Notes: generated by a model from the sequence alone, not told the origin. Shown: positions 1 through 7,360, numbered from the stretch's first letter. The stretch: DNA of 15,904 bases from UBA877 sp035506155 (GCA_035506155.1 DATJPX010000190.1:1-15904), one strand, 5' to 3'. A program made the numbers and translations.

Positions 1-273
1 GCTGAAGATGGGGTAATAGCTCTGTGGGATCGAGGCGTCTGTCTTGATGTTCGCCAGATTGCCGAAGATCAGTGTGAACACGATCATGATCATGACCGGC
101 TGAATGATGGCCCACAAGATGCCCAGCGCTGCCTGTTTGTAGCGCACCTTGATGTCGCGCCAGGTCAGAAAATACACCAGCTCGCGGTACTTCCACAAGG
201 CTGGCAGGTCCAGGCCGATCCAGCCCTTGGCGGGTTTGAGATAAGTCACCGGGATGGCTGTTTTACTTGCCAT
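1..273 (-). CDS. ABC-2 type polysaccharide/O-antigen export permease (partial, N-terminus only)
   Basis: The first 91 codons are visible and the gene runs off the left edge. The N-terminus has the layout of Wzm/TagG-family permeases: a short cytoplasmic lead, then 'WKYRELVYFLTWRDIKVRYKQ' at about residues 27-47 (the amphipathic segment before the first membrane helix), then 'LGILWAIIQPVMIMIVFTLI' at 50-69 as membrane helix 1. Family members pair with an ATPase (Wzt/TagH type) to move undecaprenyl-linked glycans across the inner membrane; an ATPase gene would be expected just beyond base 1. The ATG at 273 lies inside the 3' end of the fucose synthase gene (11-base overlap) and has GAGG 7 bases upstream, which suggests translational coupling. 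Family assignment is firm; the exported substrate is inferred from neighbours. Confidence 0.88.
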   Translation of the reverse strand, partial: MASKTAIPVTYLKPAKGWIGLDLPALWKYRELVYFLTWRDIKVRYKQAALGILWAIIQPVMIMIVFTLIFGNLANIKTDASIPQSYYPIFS

Positions 274-1303
274 GTTCCTGCCTCAAACGGTTCGCCATAT
301 ACCAGTCAATCGTGGCGCGCAAGCCGCGCTCGAAATCCACCTGCGCTTTGAACCCGAAAGAATTGAGCGCCCGGCTGGTATCCAGTGCCCGCCGCGGCTG
401 CCCGTTGGGCTGCGAGGTATCCCATACCAGCCGCCCTTCAAATCCGCATAATCTGGCGATTGTCTCAGCCAGATCCTTGATCGAGATTTCAAAGCCCGAG
501 CCCAGGTTGACCGGCTCGGAGCTGTTATAGCGTTCGGCTGCCAGCAAGATGCCCTCGGCTGCGTCTTCCACGTACAGGAATTCGCGCGTCGGCGAACCGT
601 CGCCCCAGACAACCACCTCTTTCTGGTCGAGTTCCCTGGCTTCGATGCACTTGCGGATCTGGGCCGGGATTACATGCGAGGAGGCCGGGTCGAAATTATC
701 CCGCGGGCCGTACAGGTTGACAGGCAGCAAAAAGATGGCGTTGAAGCCATACTGCTGGCGGTAGGATTGCGCCTGGACCAGGAGCATCTTCTTCGCAAGG
801 CCGTAAGGGGCATTGGTTTCTTCCGGATAACCGTTCCAGAGATCGTCCTCGTGGAAAGGCAGAGGGGTGAACTTCGGATACGCACAGACCGTTCCCAGCG
901 CCACGAACTTGCCCGTTCCACGCTGCCAGGCCTGGTGCATCAACTGAACACCCATCATGAGATTGTCATAGAAGAACTCGGCCGGGTGGCCCAAATTGGC
1001 GCCGATCCCGCCGACGCGGGCAGCCAGGTGAATGATGATCAGGTCTGCAGGCTTGAAATCCGCCAGCTTTGCCGGCTGAAAGCCCGCCGGAAGGAGGTGC
1101 GCAGGGCGCTGGTCAGGGGGCAGCATGGCATCGTCGAGCAAGCGGCGGATATCTTCCCGGTCCACCAGGTTGTAATGCTCGATGCGTGGGACCAGGATGT
1201 CCCCCGCGCCGCGCTGGATCAGCTTCTCGATCAGGAACGAACCCAGGAAGCCCGCGCCTCCCGTCACGATCACTCGCTTGTTTTTCCAGAAATTTTGTGT
1301 CAT
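263..1303 (-). CDS. fcl: GDP-L-fucose synthase (GDP-4-keto-6-deoxy-D-mannose 3,5-epimerase/4-reductase)
   Basis: This 346-residue extended SDR converts GDP-4-keto-6-deoxymannose, the Gmd product, to GDP-L-fucose with NADPH in the cytoplasm. Visible landmarks are the Rossmann motif GGAGFLG (15-21), HLAARVGGI (92-100), LGTVCAYPKF (136-145) with Cys140 at the place of the E. coli epimerisation cysteine, the catalytic pair Tyr167/Lys171 in YGLAK, SSH with His210 at the place of the second epimerisation residue, and GDGSPTREFLYVED (234-247). A Thr (138) replaces the usual catalytic Ser, a conservative change. Compared with the roughly 320-residue E. coli enzyme it carries an extra Pro-rich stretch of about 20 residues near 60-83, between the region after beta-strand 2 and the HLAAR strand. 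The ATG at 1303 follows the upstream stop by 3 bases. Confidence 0.95.
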   Translation of the reverse strand: MTQNFWKNKRVIVTGGAGFLGSFLIEKLIQRGAGDILVPRIEHYNLVDREDIRRLLDDAMLPPDQRPAHLLPAGFQPAKLADFKPADLIIIHLAARVGGIGANLGHPAEFFYDNLMMGVQLMHQAWQRGTGKFVALGTVCAYPKFTPLPFHEDDLWNGYPEETNAPYGLAKKMLLVQAQSYRQQYGFNAIFLLPVNLYGPRDNFDPASSHVIPAQIRKCIEARELDQKEVVVWGDGSPTREFLYVEDAAEGILLAAERYNSSEPVNLGSGFEISIKDLAETIARLCGFEGRLVWDTSQPNGQPRRALDTSRALNSFGFKAQVDFERGLRATIDWYMANRLRQEHGK

Positions 1304-1306
1304 AGC

Positions 1307-2320
1307 TCACTCTACAATAAATCGGGCGTTGGTATATTTTTCATCCTGCGGATTGCGCAGGATCCCCATCCTCAAGGCATTGACGACTTCGCGGATGCCG
1401 TCATCGACGGTCTGTTCGGCCTTGAAGCCCAGAGCCTGGTGGATTTTTTCGAAGGAGACCCGAACATCGTGAACGACGCCGCCGAAAGTCAGGTCTTTAT
1501 ACGTAACCACGGTTTCAGGCAAGCGCTTGATTACCAGGCCGACGATTTCGTCCTTGGTGAAATTTCCGTCCTCGCTCCCCAGGTTGTAGACCTGGCTGCG
1601 GATCTTCGCCTCGGGCGCCCGCAAGCCGAGCAGAATCCCGGCCACCACATCCCGGACGTGGACGAAGGAGCGGGAATATCCCCGCTGGTAGATAACCAGC
1701 TCCCGCTTGGTGTATGCGTCCAGGACGAACTGGTTCACGACCAGGTCGAAGCGCGTCCGAGGCGAAATCCCGTAGAGGGTCGGCAGCCGGAAAATGAGCG
1801 GTGCCGGGACGGACTTGGCATGCTCGAGCAGATACTGTTCGGCTGCGAGCTTGGTCTCGGCGTACAGGGACTGCGGGGCGAGAGCGGAGTCTTCCGTGAC
1901 CGGCTTGTCGTCCGATGTATGGTCATAGACATTGTAGGTCGAAGTAAATACGAACTTTCCGGACCCGAATTCCTCGGCCTGCTCGAAGGCACGCTTCACA
2001 GCTTCGACGTTATACCGCCAGGCCGCCTGTTTCCCGACCGCCTGGCAGGCTGGAAAGCCGACGATCCCGGCCAGGTGGACGATCGCCTGCGGTTTTGGCC
2101 AGTCCCGGCCAATGGCTGAACGGATGGTCCCTGGCTCGTTGACATTCCCCTTGTAGAAATGGAAATTCGGGTGCGCCAGGAAACCCAGGATCGATTCGCC
2201 GCCGTAGAGCAAATTATCCACCCCGGTGACGAGAAAGCCGGAACGCAAAAGTTCCGCGGTCAGGAGCGAGCCGATATAACCGGCCCCACCGGTGACGAGG
2301 ATGTGTTCTTTCTCACTCAT
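1307..2320 (-). CDS. NAD(P)-dependent epimerase/dehydratase family protein (extended SDR, nucleotide-sugar modifying)
   Basis: From the ATG at 2320 this is 337 residues. It has the extended-SDR layout: GGAGYIG (11-17) for NAD(P), HLAGIVGFPAC (82-92), the catalytic TST (126-128), Tyr153/Lys157 in YAETK, and SRSFVHVRDV (216-225) towards the sugar-nucleotide-binding end. The family includes NDP-hexose 4-epimerases, 4-reductases and dehydratases, and motifs alone do not settle the reaction. Between gmd and fcl it may act on GDP-4-keto-6-deoxymannose or a derived GDP-sugar, as a reductase (Rmd- or Tld-like) or an epimerase. Another ATG three codons earlier (2329) is possible; I prefer 2320 because GGATGG stands 5 bases upstream and the first beta-strand then begins near residue 6. 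The start overlaps the regulator gene's stop by 8 bases. Confidence 0.85.
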   Translation of the reverse strand: MSEKEHILVTGGAGYIGSLLTAELLRSGFLVTGVDNLLYGGESILGFLAHPNFHFYKGNVNEPGTIRSAIGRDWPKPQAIVHLAGIVGFPACQAVGKQAAWRYNVEAVKRAFEQAEEFGSGKFVFTSTYNVYDHTSDDKPVTEDSALAPQSLYAETKLAAEQYLLEHAKSVPAPLIFRLPTLYGISPRTRFDLVVNQFVLDAYTKRELVIYQRGYSRSFVHVRDVVAGILLGLRAPEAKIRSQVYNLGSEDGNFTKDEIVGLVIKRLPETVVTYKDLTFGGVVHDVRVSFEKIHQALGFKAEQTVDDGIREVVNALRMGILRNPQDEKYTNARFIVE

Positions 2321-2792
2321 GACTGCCATCCATATTCAGGGACACCGTCAACCCGACGACTTCCAGGACAGGCGCCGTGCCCTCGGTCGACACTGCGATG
2401 CCTTTTTCCAGGCAGGACAGGCGGCAGATATCCGCCACGTCACCATCTCCATGGATTGCCACCGCATTGAAACCGGCCGACTTGATTTCTTCCAGGTGCT
2501 GAAGAACGCGCTGGCGCGTATTCCGGTAAAGCAGGAACTGCTGTTCGATATAGTCGACGGTCAGGCGGGTTCGTAAAGCAATGCCTTCCGGAGTGATGAT
2601 ATAACGCAGCTTTTTGCGTTCGGCCCGTTTGATCTTGACGTAACCCTTCTCGATCAAGCGCTTGAGGTGCCAGTTGACCGTCCCCACCGCCACACCCAAT
2701 TGGGTCGCCAGGGACGCCTGGGTGACATCGGGATTGCTCTCGATGTGCTCAAGCAAGGCTAATTCGCGCGTCATTTCAGAGGATAGATCCAT
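2313..2792 (-). CDS. EPS-associated MarR-family winged-helix regulator with C-terminal Rossmann-like extension
   Basis: The protein has 159 residues. Residues 8-70 form a winged helix: first helix LALLEHIESN, recognition region LATQLGVAVGTVNWHLKRLI (28-47), and a basic wing ending in IITPEG (65-70). The following RLTVDYIEQQFLLYRNTRQR (75-94) fits the amphipathic helix typical of the EPS-associated MarR subfamily (TIGR04176 style), which I recognise from memory. Residues 107-135 (GFNAVAIHGDGDVADICRL and onwards) look like the first strand, glycine turn and helix of a Rossmann fold, ending about 25 residues later, too short for a full domain. It probably binds DNA and may sense a nucleotide-sugar or cofactor; that is inference. 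It starts 6 bases after the gmd stop and overlaps the next gene, so it is made with the enzymes. A weak start signal leaves ATG 2774 as an alternative. Confidence 0.85.
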   Translation of the reverse strand: MDLSSEMTRELALLEHIESNPDVTQASLATQLGVAVGTVNWHLKRLIEKGYVKIKRAERKKLRYIITPEGIALRTRLTVDYIEQQFLLYRNTRQRVLQHLEEIKSAGFNAVAIHGDGDVADICRLSCLEKGIAVSTEGTAPVLEVVGLTVSLNMDGSHE

Positions 2793-2798
2793 GGCAGG

Positions 2799-3764
2799 TT
2801 AGAGGGAATCCTTCAGCCGCTTCAGGTCAGACTCGACCATCAGCTCCACCAGCCCCTGGAATTTTACTTTTGGCTCCCAGCCCAATTTCTCGCGCGACTT
2901 GGAAGGGTCGGAGACAAGCACATCCACTTCCGAAGGGCGCAGGAAACGCGGGTCCTGAACAACGTAATCCTTATAATTCAGGCCAACGTATTTGAAAGCC
3001 AGTTCGGCGAATTCGCGTACCGAGTGGGTCTCTCCGGTCCCGATGACAAAGTCCTCAGGCTTGTCAAGCTGCAACATCTTCCACATCGCTTGGACGTATT
3101 CTCCTGCAAAGCCCCAATCCCGCCGGGCCTCCAGGTTCCCCAGGTGCAGTTCCTTGGCCTGGCCCAGTTTGATGCTGGCCACGCCGCTCGAGATCTTGCG
3201 TGTGACAAATTCGAGACCGCGCCGCGGGCTCTCGTGGTTGAAAAGGATGCCAGAGACGGTAAACAGTCCGTACGATTCGCGGTAATTGATCGTGATCCAG
3301 TGCCCGTAGACTTTTGCCACCCCATACGGGCTGCGCGGGTAGAACGAGGTGGTTTCCCGCTGGGGCGTTTCGGTCACCTTCCCGAACATCTCGCTCGAGG
3401 AAGCCTGATAGAAGCGCGTCTTCGGATTGACCAGGCGAACGGCCTCCAGCAGGCGGGTCACGCCCAGGGCCGTCACTTCGCCGGTGAGGACCGCCTGGCT
3501 CCAGGAGGTGGCAACGAAAGATTGCGCAGCCAGGTTATAGATCTCATCCGGCTTATATTGTTCGATGGCAGCCACCAGGGAGCTCTGATCGTGCAGATCC
3601 CCCTGGATGATGTCGATGTCCTTCTGGATGTGTTCAATGCGCTCGAAGGTCACCGTACTGGAACGTCGTACCATTCCAACCACGGTATATCCCTTCGAAA
3701 GCAGGTACTCTGCAAGATAAGAGCCGTCTTGGCCGGTAATCCCGGTAATTAATGCTGTGGGCAT
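2799..3764 (-). CDS. gmd: GDP-mannose 4,6-dehydratase
   Basis: This 321-residue SDR dehydrates GDP-D-mannose to GDP-4-keto-6-deoxy-D-mannose, the first committed step to GDP-fucose, GDP-rhamnose and related sugars. Diagnostic sequence includes GITGQDGSYLAEYLL (8-22) for NADP, the Gmd signature NLAAQSFVATSW (77-88), ASSSEMFG (121-128) with the catalytic Ser/Glu, Tyr147/Lys151 in YGVAK, NHESPRRGLEFVTRK (176-190), and LGNLEARRDWGFAGEYV (208-224). It is shorter than E. coli Gmd (373) but within the range of the shorter bacterial forms. The start has a strong AAGGAG 5 bases upstream of ATG 3764, and the gene directly follows a near-consensus promoter. It is the first gene of the left-hand operon and its product would feed Fcl and possibly the neighbouring SDR. 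Confidence 0.97.
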   Translation of the reverse strand: MPTALITGITGQDGSYLAEYLLSKGYTVVGMVRRSSTVTFERIEHIQKDIDIIQGDLHDQSSLVAAIEQYKPDEIYNLAAQSFVATSWSQAVLTGEVTALGVTRLLEAVRLVNPKTRFYQASSSEMFGKVTETPQRETTSFYPRSPYGVAKVYGHWITINYRESYGLFTVSGILFNHESPRRGLEFVTRKISSGVASIKLGQAKELHLGNLEARRDWGFAGEYVQAMWKMLQLDKPEDFVIGTGETHSVREFAELAFKYVGLNYKDYVVQDPRFLRPSEVDVLVSDPSKSREKLGWEPKVKFQGLVELMVESDLKRLKDSL

Positions 3765-3769
3765 GAATG

Positions 3770-3775
3770 CTCCTT
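3770..3775 (-). promoter_or_regulatory. Ribosome binding site of gmd
   Basis: AAGGAG on the minus strand lies 5 bases upstream of the gmd ATG at 3764. It is among the strongest Shine-Dalgarno matches in the window and fixes this start. Confidence 0.8.
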
Positions 3776-3783
3776 CGTTTCAA

Positions 3784-3800
3784 AATTCAGTTGCTGAATT
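3784..3800. promoter_or_regulatory. 17-base perfect palindrome over the gmd promoter start region (candidate operator)
   Basis: The sequence AATTCAG TTG CTGAATT has two perfect 7-base arms around a 3-base centre. Its right edge overlaps the -10 hexamer (3798-3803) and it covers the expected transcription start near 3790. Because the transcript would begin inside it, an RNA hairpin is unlikely, so a DNA-binding site is the better reading. The MarR-type regulator encoded at 2313-2792 in the same operon is the obvious candidate ligand, which is inference. I saw no second full copy by eye. Confidence 0.55.
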
Positions 3801-3825
3801 ATAACAACAAACAGATAATCGTCAA
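3798..3825 (-). promoter_or_regulatory. Sigma-70-like promoter of the gmd operon
   Basis: On the minus strand TTGACG (3820-3825) and TATAAT (3798-3803) are separated by 16 bases. The -10 is a perfect consensus and the -35 matches 5 of 6. The predicted start near 3790 gives a leader of about 26 bases ending in the AAGGAG ribosome site of gmd. It is the best promoter match I found in the window. Confidence 0.72.
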
Positions 3826-3881
3826 GTGCGACCTCTGGAATGCAGCCAGCGCTCCGCCAAACTTGAACCAGACAGGGAGAA

Positions 3882-3930
3882 CATCCATCTTGCTTTAATA
3901 GGTGGCTATAGCGCCGGGAAAAGATGGATG
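3882..3930. repeat. 10-base inverted repeat / stem-loop between the mannosyltransferase gene and the gmd promoter
   Basis: CATCCATCTT (3882-3891) and AAGATGGATG (3921-3930) are exact reverse complements around a 29-base loop that itself contains the 8-base palindrome GCTATAGC. It lies just after the stop of the Gpi18-like gene (3944) and before the gmd promoter, where a transcript end is expected. There is no T-run after the stem on either strand, so it is not a classic intrinsic terminator; it may slow polymerase or protect the 3' end. Confidence 0.4.
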
Positions 3931-3943
3931 GATAAGCAGCGAC

Positions 3944-5134
3944 CTAGGATTCGGGTGCGGCTTTGTAGAAAGCCGCCACCATTTGGCGAATCAAAACAAT
4001 AATCACGATCAGCAAGGCAAGCGCCAGCAATGGTTGCGGGATAATTTCCATGCCGAACAGGAAAGGCAGGTAAACAAAGAACGAAATGAGATTGATTGCC
4101 AAAGAGAGATAAAAATATTCCGGATAATAAAAAGCGAAGACGATTGACAATACATCCGCCGGGTAGAAATAACGATCATGTGTTTTAGGCAAAAAATAGG
4201 GCACGATGAGCGCAGAGACGAGGGCCAATTGGATGACCAGGTCCTTCGAAATCGCAATTCTGCTCTTCGTAATCACGACGACGTAAATAAAGCAAATGCT
4301 CAAAGCAAAGATGACACCCGCCGGGGTGAGCATATCCGACAGGTTGGCCGGGAGCCAAGTATACATATTGGGAGCGTTATGCACCAATCCCGAATATCCC
4401 CCAACCTGCGAGGCGTAAATGGTCAATAATTCCACGAAAGGTCTGCCCGCAATCCAGGCGGGAATGATCAATACGAAATAAACAACCGGGATGACAAGCA
4501 GATGCTTCCATGAAATCGTTTTTTTGAGGAGGAGGGCGATCAGCAAAGGCGCAAGGTATATGGTCTGTAACTTAATGGAAAAAGCGATTCCAAAGGCAAT
4601 GCAGGCAAGCCAGTTTTGTTTTTTCAAGATGTAATAAACGAAAGCGACCAAAGCTGCCGTATAAATGCTTTCGATCTGGCTCCATGCAGCGCTGTTGAGA
4701 ACAACGGTCGGCGCGAAAAGAATGGCGAGGAAGGCAAAGATCGGTATCGGACCCTCTGCGTATTTCAGACGAACTACTTTGTAAACATACGCGGCACAAA
4801 CAAAATCGCAGATAATGGCCGGCAATTTGACCGCGGTAACCGAGGCCACCCGGGGGAAGACGAGTGAAACCAAATAAAGCATATAAAGATACGGCGGAGC
4901 GTAATTCGAAAAATCCTGTCCGAGCGCTGCAAACCCGTCCTTCTTTATAACCTGATACCAATATTGAATGATATTCACAAAATCCTGGGACTGGAAAGCC
5001 CGAAGGCTGTAGCGTAGACCAATCGCCAGGACAATCCCAATGGCAACGATCAAAGTGTCGGTAAAGGCAATGGGATGCTTAGATAAAACCTCCCTAAAAT
5101 CTTGAACCACTCTGGCGTTTTTGATATTTTTCAT
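3944..5134 (-). CDS. Gpi18/PIG-V-like integral membrane mannosyltransferase (GT-C fold)
   Basis: The protein has 396 residues and many hydrophobic segments (for example about 26-42, 131-148, 211-228, 272-289, 342-361, 367-383). It resembles the bacterial Gpi18-like group (COG5542): an acidic first loop with SQDFVNIIQYWYQVIKKDG (49-67; Asp51 likely catalytic), YAPPYLYMLYL (78-88), AAWSQIESIYTAALVAF (149-165), and the late signature PKTHDRYFYPADVLSIVFAF (316-335). Such enzymes use a polyprenyl-phosphate sugar and add a hexose to lipid-linked glycans on the outer face of the inner membrane; the exact sugar is unknown. The ATG at 5134 has AAGGAAG 4 bases upstream. Base composition is much poorer in GC than in flanking operons. 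It is flanked by gaps of about 220 bases upstream and 180 bases downstream and so is probably transcribed separately. Confidence 0.82.
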   Translation of the reverse strand: MKNIKNARVVQDFREVLSKHPIAFTDTLIVAIGIVLAIGLRYSLRAFQSQDFVNIIQYWYQVIKKDGFAALGQDFSNYAPPYLYMLYLVSLVFPRVASVTAVKLPAIICDFVCAAYVYKVVRLKYAEGPIPIFAFLAILFAPTVVLNSAAWSQIESIYTAALVAFVYYILKKQNWLACIAFGIAFSIKLQTIYLAPLLIALLLKKTISWKHLLVIPVVYFVLIIPAWIAGRPFVELLTIYASQVGGYSGLVHNAPNMYTWLPANLSDMLTPAGVIFALSICFIYVVVITKSRIAISKDLVIQLALVSALIVPYFLPKTHDRYFYPADVLSIVFAFYYPEYFYLSLAINLISFFVYLPFLFGMEIIPQPLLALALLIVIIVLIRQMVAAFYKAAPES

Positions 5135-5353
5135 AACGCTTCCTTGAAACAGCGAGGAGCCAATGAGCTTTGCATACTGGCGATCGATAAATCAATCCGT
5201 TATAAACTGATTTGTTCGCCCACGAAAGATCACACGTGCATGGATGAAGAAATAGGTGACCGATCTTTTTCATCGTATTCCCGAATTCAACCTATACAAT
5301 CCTCCACTTTTTAGTCCGGCGACTGATTGAAACGCTTTGGGAGAATTCCCGGG
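5135..5353. other. 219-base AT-rich intergenic region upstream of the Gpi18-like gene
   Basis: No convincing gene lies here. On the minus strand a weak promoter is possible: TTGTAT (5294-5299), 16 bases, TACGAT (5272-5277), matching 3 and 4 of 6 positions. An imperfect dyad with 6-base arms, AAATCA (5189-5194) and TGATTT (5208-5213), surrounds a TATAA-rich centre and may be a binding site. No terminator with a T-run was found after the upstream gene's stop at 5354. Confidence 0.35.
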
Positions 5354-7360
5354 CTATTTGCAGGGCTGTGCGCGCGGCGCATAAACTACCAGAGGAACAT
5401 TGCCAAAAGTCGAGATGGGTTCGTAGTAACAAAGTAACGGCACAGATACTTCCTGCACCCATAAATTATTTTCTTCGGAAAAATCCCTGTTCCGCTCGTA
5501 GATATGAACGTTCTGGGGTTCGGCGATGATCAAGGCAAATCGCTGCTGGCTAAGGTCCTGCTGGAAGCGCTCGACATAGGGCATGTTATGGGACATGAGC
5601 ATTTCCATCATGTAATCCTGCTCGTAATCGGGAATTAACGGCACCCGTACGGTTCCCAACGCCAACAACTGGCGGTCTGAAATGAATAACACTTCTCCGC
5701 CCTTTTGGGCAGCCTGTTGGGCTTCGGTGCGGACGGTGTCGATGGCGCTATCAAAAGCCGCCTGATTCCAAGTGAGCAGGAATCCGCCTGTCTGCAGGAT
5801 GAACCAGACAGGGAGGATCGCCGTTAACGCCAGGGGTAGTGGACTGGTCCAGGCAGGGAGGCTGGCATCCGATTCCGGCATCCAGCGGCGAAAGTAAAAA
5901 TAGCCGCCAACCAGCATCAACAAGGCAAAATAGGCGTCCAGGTTGTGAAGGTCAGAGCCGCCTCCGATTTTGACGCTGACGATCAATCCTCCGAAGAATA
6001 ATATTGCCAGGGAAATATAAATCCCTGCCAGGCGCAACGGGTGAACTTGCCTGATATAGCCGCGTAAGGATAGAACGATGACCGCCAGAAGCGGGAGGGA
6101 CGCCAGGAGGGCCGACAGCAGGACACCCATCGGGAAGGTTGGGTTTGGAAACAACCGATACCAAAGCAGGGTGGACGTCAGGCTTGACATGAACTGGCCG
6201 CCTTTGATGGAATTGCCGGAGGCAAAGTTATAAGCATAGTTGGCGGCCAATGCCGTCAGAACTCCTCCCAAAAACCAGGTCGCCGGTTTCCAAAGATATC
6301 GAACCCCCGACTCGGTTTTGCGATAGGGCGCTTCAAGAAAATAGAGCACTGCCGCAAACATCCCCGGGACCGGAAACCAGTTTATCCGGCTCAGTCCTGC
6401 CCAGATGGAGGCAAAAAAGACCAGGAGAGTCGTGCGCCAGAATTTTTTGGGATCGGCCCATCCAAGGATAAGGATCAGGCTTGGAAGCAGGCTGAACATG
6501 AAGGAGATCTGCCGCAGGAAGAGGAAGGCCCAAAGTGCGATGCCCCAAAAAACAATTTTATTCTTTAATCCCAGCCGCCTGGAAAAAACGATCCCGGTGG
6601 CCAGCGTAATTGCAAATTGGAGGAAGGCCTGCCAGAACCGGTGAACCCATAATGGAAGGTTGCCAAAAAAATATGGGATCGTCAGCAGAAGATGCCAGGT
6701 TGGATGGAGAACAGGGAGGGAGTACGGCCGTCCGTAAATGCTTTTTGCAAAGAAAAGGGATGCGCCATAGTAGCGGCTGACTTCAGACCAGCTTAGGGAG
6801 AGAGGGTAGGCATTGACGGCCGAGAAATCCACCGCCAGGCTATACACGACCGCGTTCAGCAGGATCGAAAGCAGCAGCGCAGAAAGCCAGGCCAATTTTT
6901 TCCATGCCACCTTGAGACAGGCCATCCCAATCAGGCTGAACATCCAGAACAATAAAAACCGGATCGAAATGAAATGAATTGCCGATGTAAAAATCCGCAC
7001 GGCCATTCCCAACGGCCCGGTTATCTTTTGCCCGAGGAACGGATAGTATGGATTAAGGACCAACAAAGAAAGAACTGGCAGGATCGCCGCGAAAATCAAA
7101 ACCGCGATCGCCCGGATTACGCCTTTCGATTCGGCTTTTTGTTCCGAGAGTGCTTCAAATACCTTCCGGCCGGGCCCAAGCCACGAGAATACAAACAAGC
7201 CGAGTATCATCACAAAAGGGATGGCCCAAAGAATCGTCCACTTGGAATTCAGAATGGAAACACTGCCACGCGTAAGTTGGCCCATTCTCCATAGACTGGC
7301 AAGATAGATAAGAATAGTGGCCCCCAATAACGCGCGCCAAAACGACAAGGCTGATTTCAT
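5354..7360 (-). CDS. Large multi-spanning membrane protein, probable GT-C-like glycosyltransferase with extracytoplasmic C-terminal domain
   Basis: From the ATG at 7360 this is 668 residues. Roughly the first 530 residues hold more than ten hydrophobic segments; the last 137 or so (starting near NQAAFDSAIDTV) are soluble, with an alpha/beta look (GGEVLFISDRQLLALG, RFALIIAEPQNVHIYERN) and no further membrane helix. The arrangement of a polytopic core plus C-terminal outer domain is found in GT39/GT83-type lipid-dependent glycosyltransferases, but I see no clear early Asp-rich catalytic loop, so the function is unproven. A TTG at 7381 would add seven residues, but ATG 7360 has GAG 6 bases upstream and leads straight into a membrane segment, so I prefer it. 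Gaps on both sides suggest separate transcription. Sampled lines are about 48% GC. Confidence 0.75.
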   Translation of the reverse strand: MKSALSFWRALLGATILIYLASLWRMGQLTRGSVSILNSKWTILWAIPFVMILGLFVFSWLGPGRKVFEALSEQKAESKGVIRAIAVLIFAAILPVLSLLVLNPYYPFLGQKITGPLGMAVRIFTSAIHFISIRFLLFWMFSLIGMACLKVAWKKLAWLSALLLSILLNAVVYSLAVDFSAVNAYPLSLSWSEVSRYYGASLFFAKSIYGRPYSLPVLHPTWHLLLTIPYFFGNLPLWVHRFWQAFLQFAITLATGIVFSRRLGLKNKIVFWGIALWAFLFLRQISFMFSLLPSLILILGWADPKKFWRTTLLVFFASIWAGLSRINWFPVPGMFAAVLYFLEAPYRKTESGVRYLWKPATWFLGGVLTALAANYAYNFASGNSIKGGQFMSSLTSTLLWYRLFPNPTFPMGVLLSALLASLPLLAVIVLSLRGYIRQVHPLRLAGIYISLAILFFGGLIVSVKIGGGSDLHNLDAYFALLMLVGGYFYFRRWMPESDASLPAWTSPLPLALTAILPVWFILQTGGFLLTWNQAAFDSAIDTVRTEAQQAAQKGGEVLFISDRQLLALGTVRVPLIPDYEQDYMMEMLMSHNMPYVERFQQDLSQQRFALIIAEPQNVHIYERNRDFSEENNLWVQEVSVPLLCYYEPISTFGNVPLVVYAPRAQPCK

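Noticed and set aside
674..2119. 481-codon open frame on the plus strand
   Set aside because: It runs antisense across fcl and the neighbouring SDR, spans the junction between two firmly identified genes, and its product has no recognisable motif, membrane segment or fold pattern. Long antisense frames are usual in GC-rich genes.
5272..5299. Possible promoter TTGTAT-16-TACGAT upstream of the Gpi18-like gene
   Set aside because: Only 3 of 6 and 4 of 6 positions match; in an AT-rich gap this is expected by chance, so it is mentioned only in the region note.
5102..5314. 70-codon plus-strand frame across the gap upstream of the Gpi18-like gene
   Set aside because: It starts with TTG inside the antisense of a real gene, lacks a ribosome site and shows no recognisable sequence.
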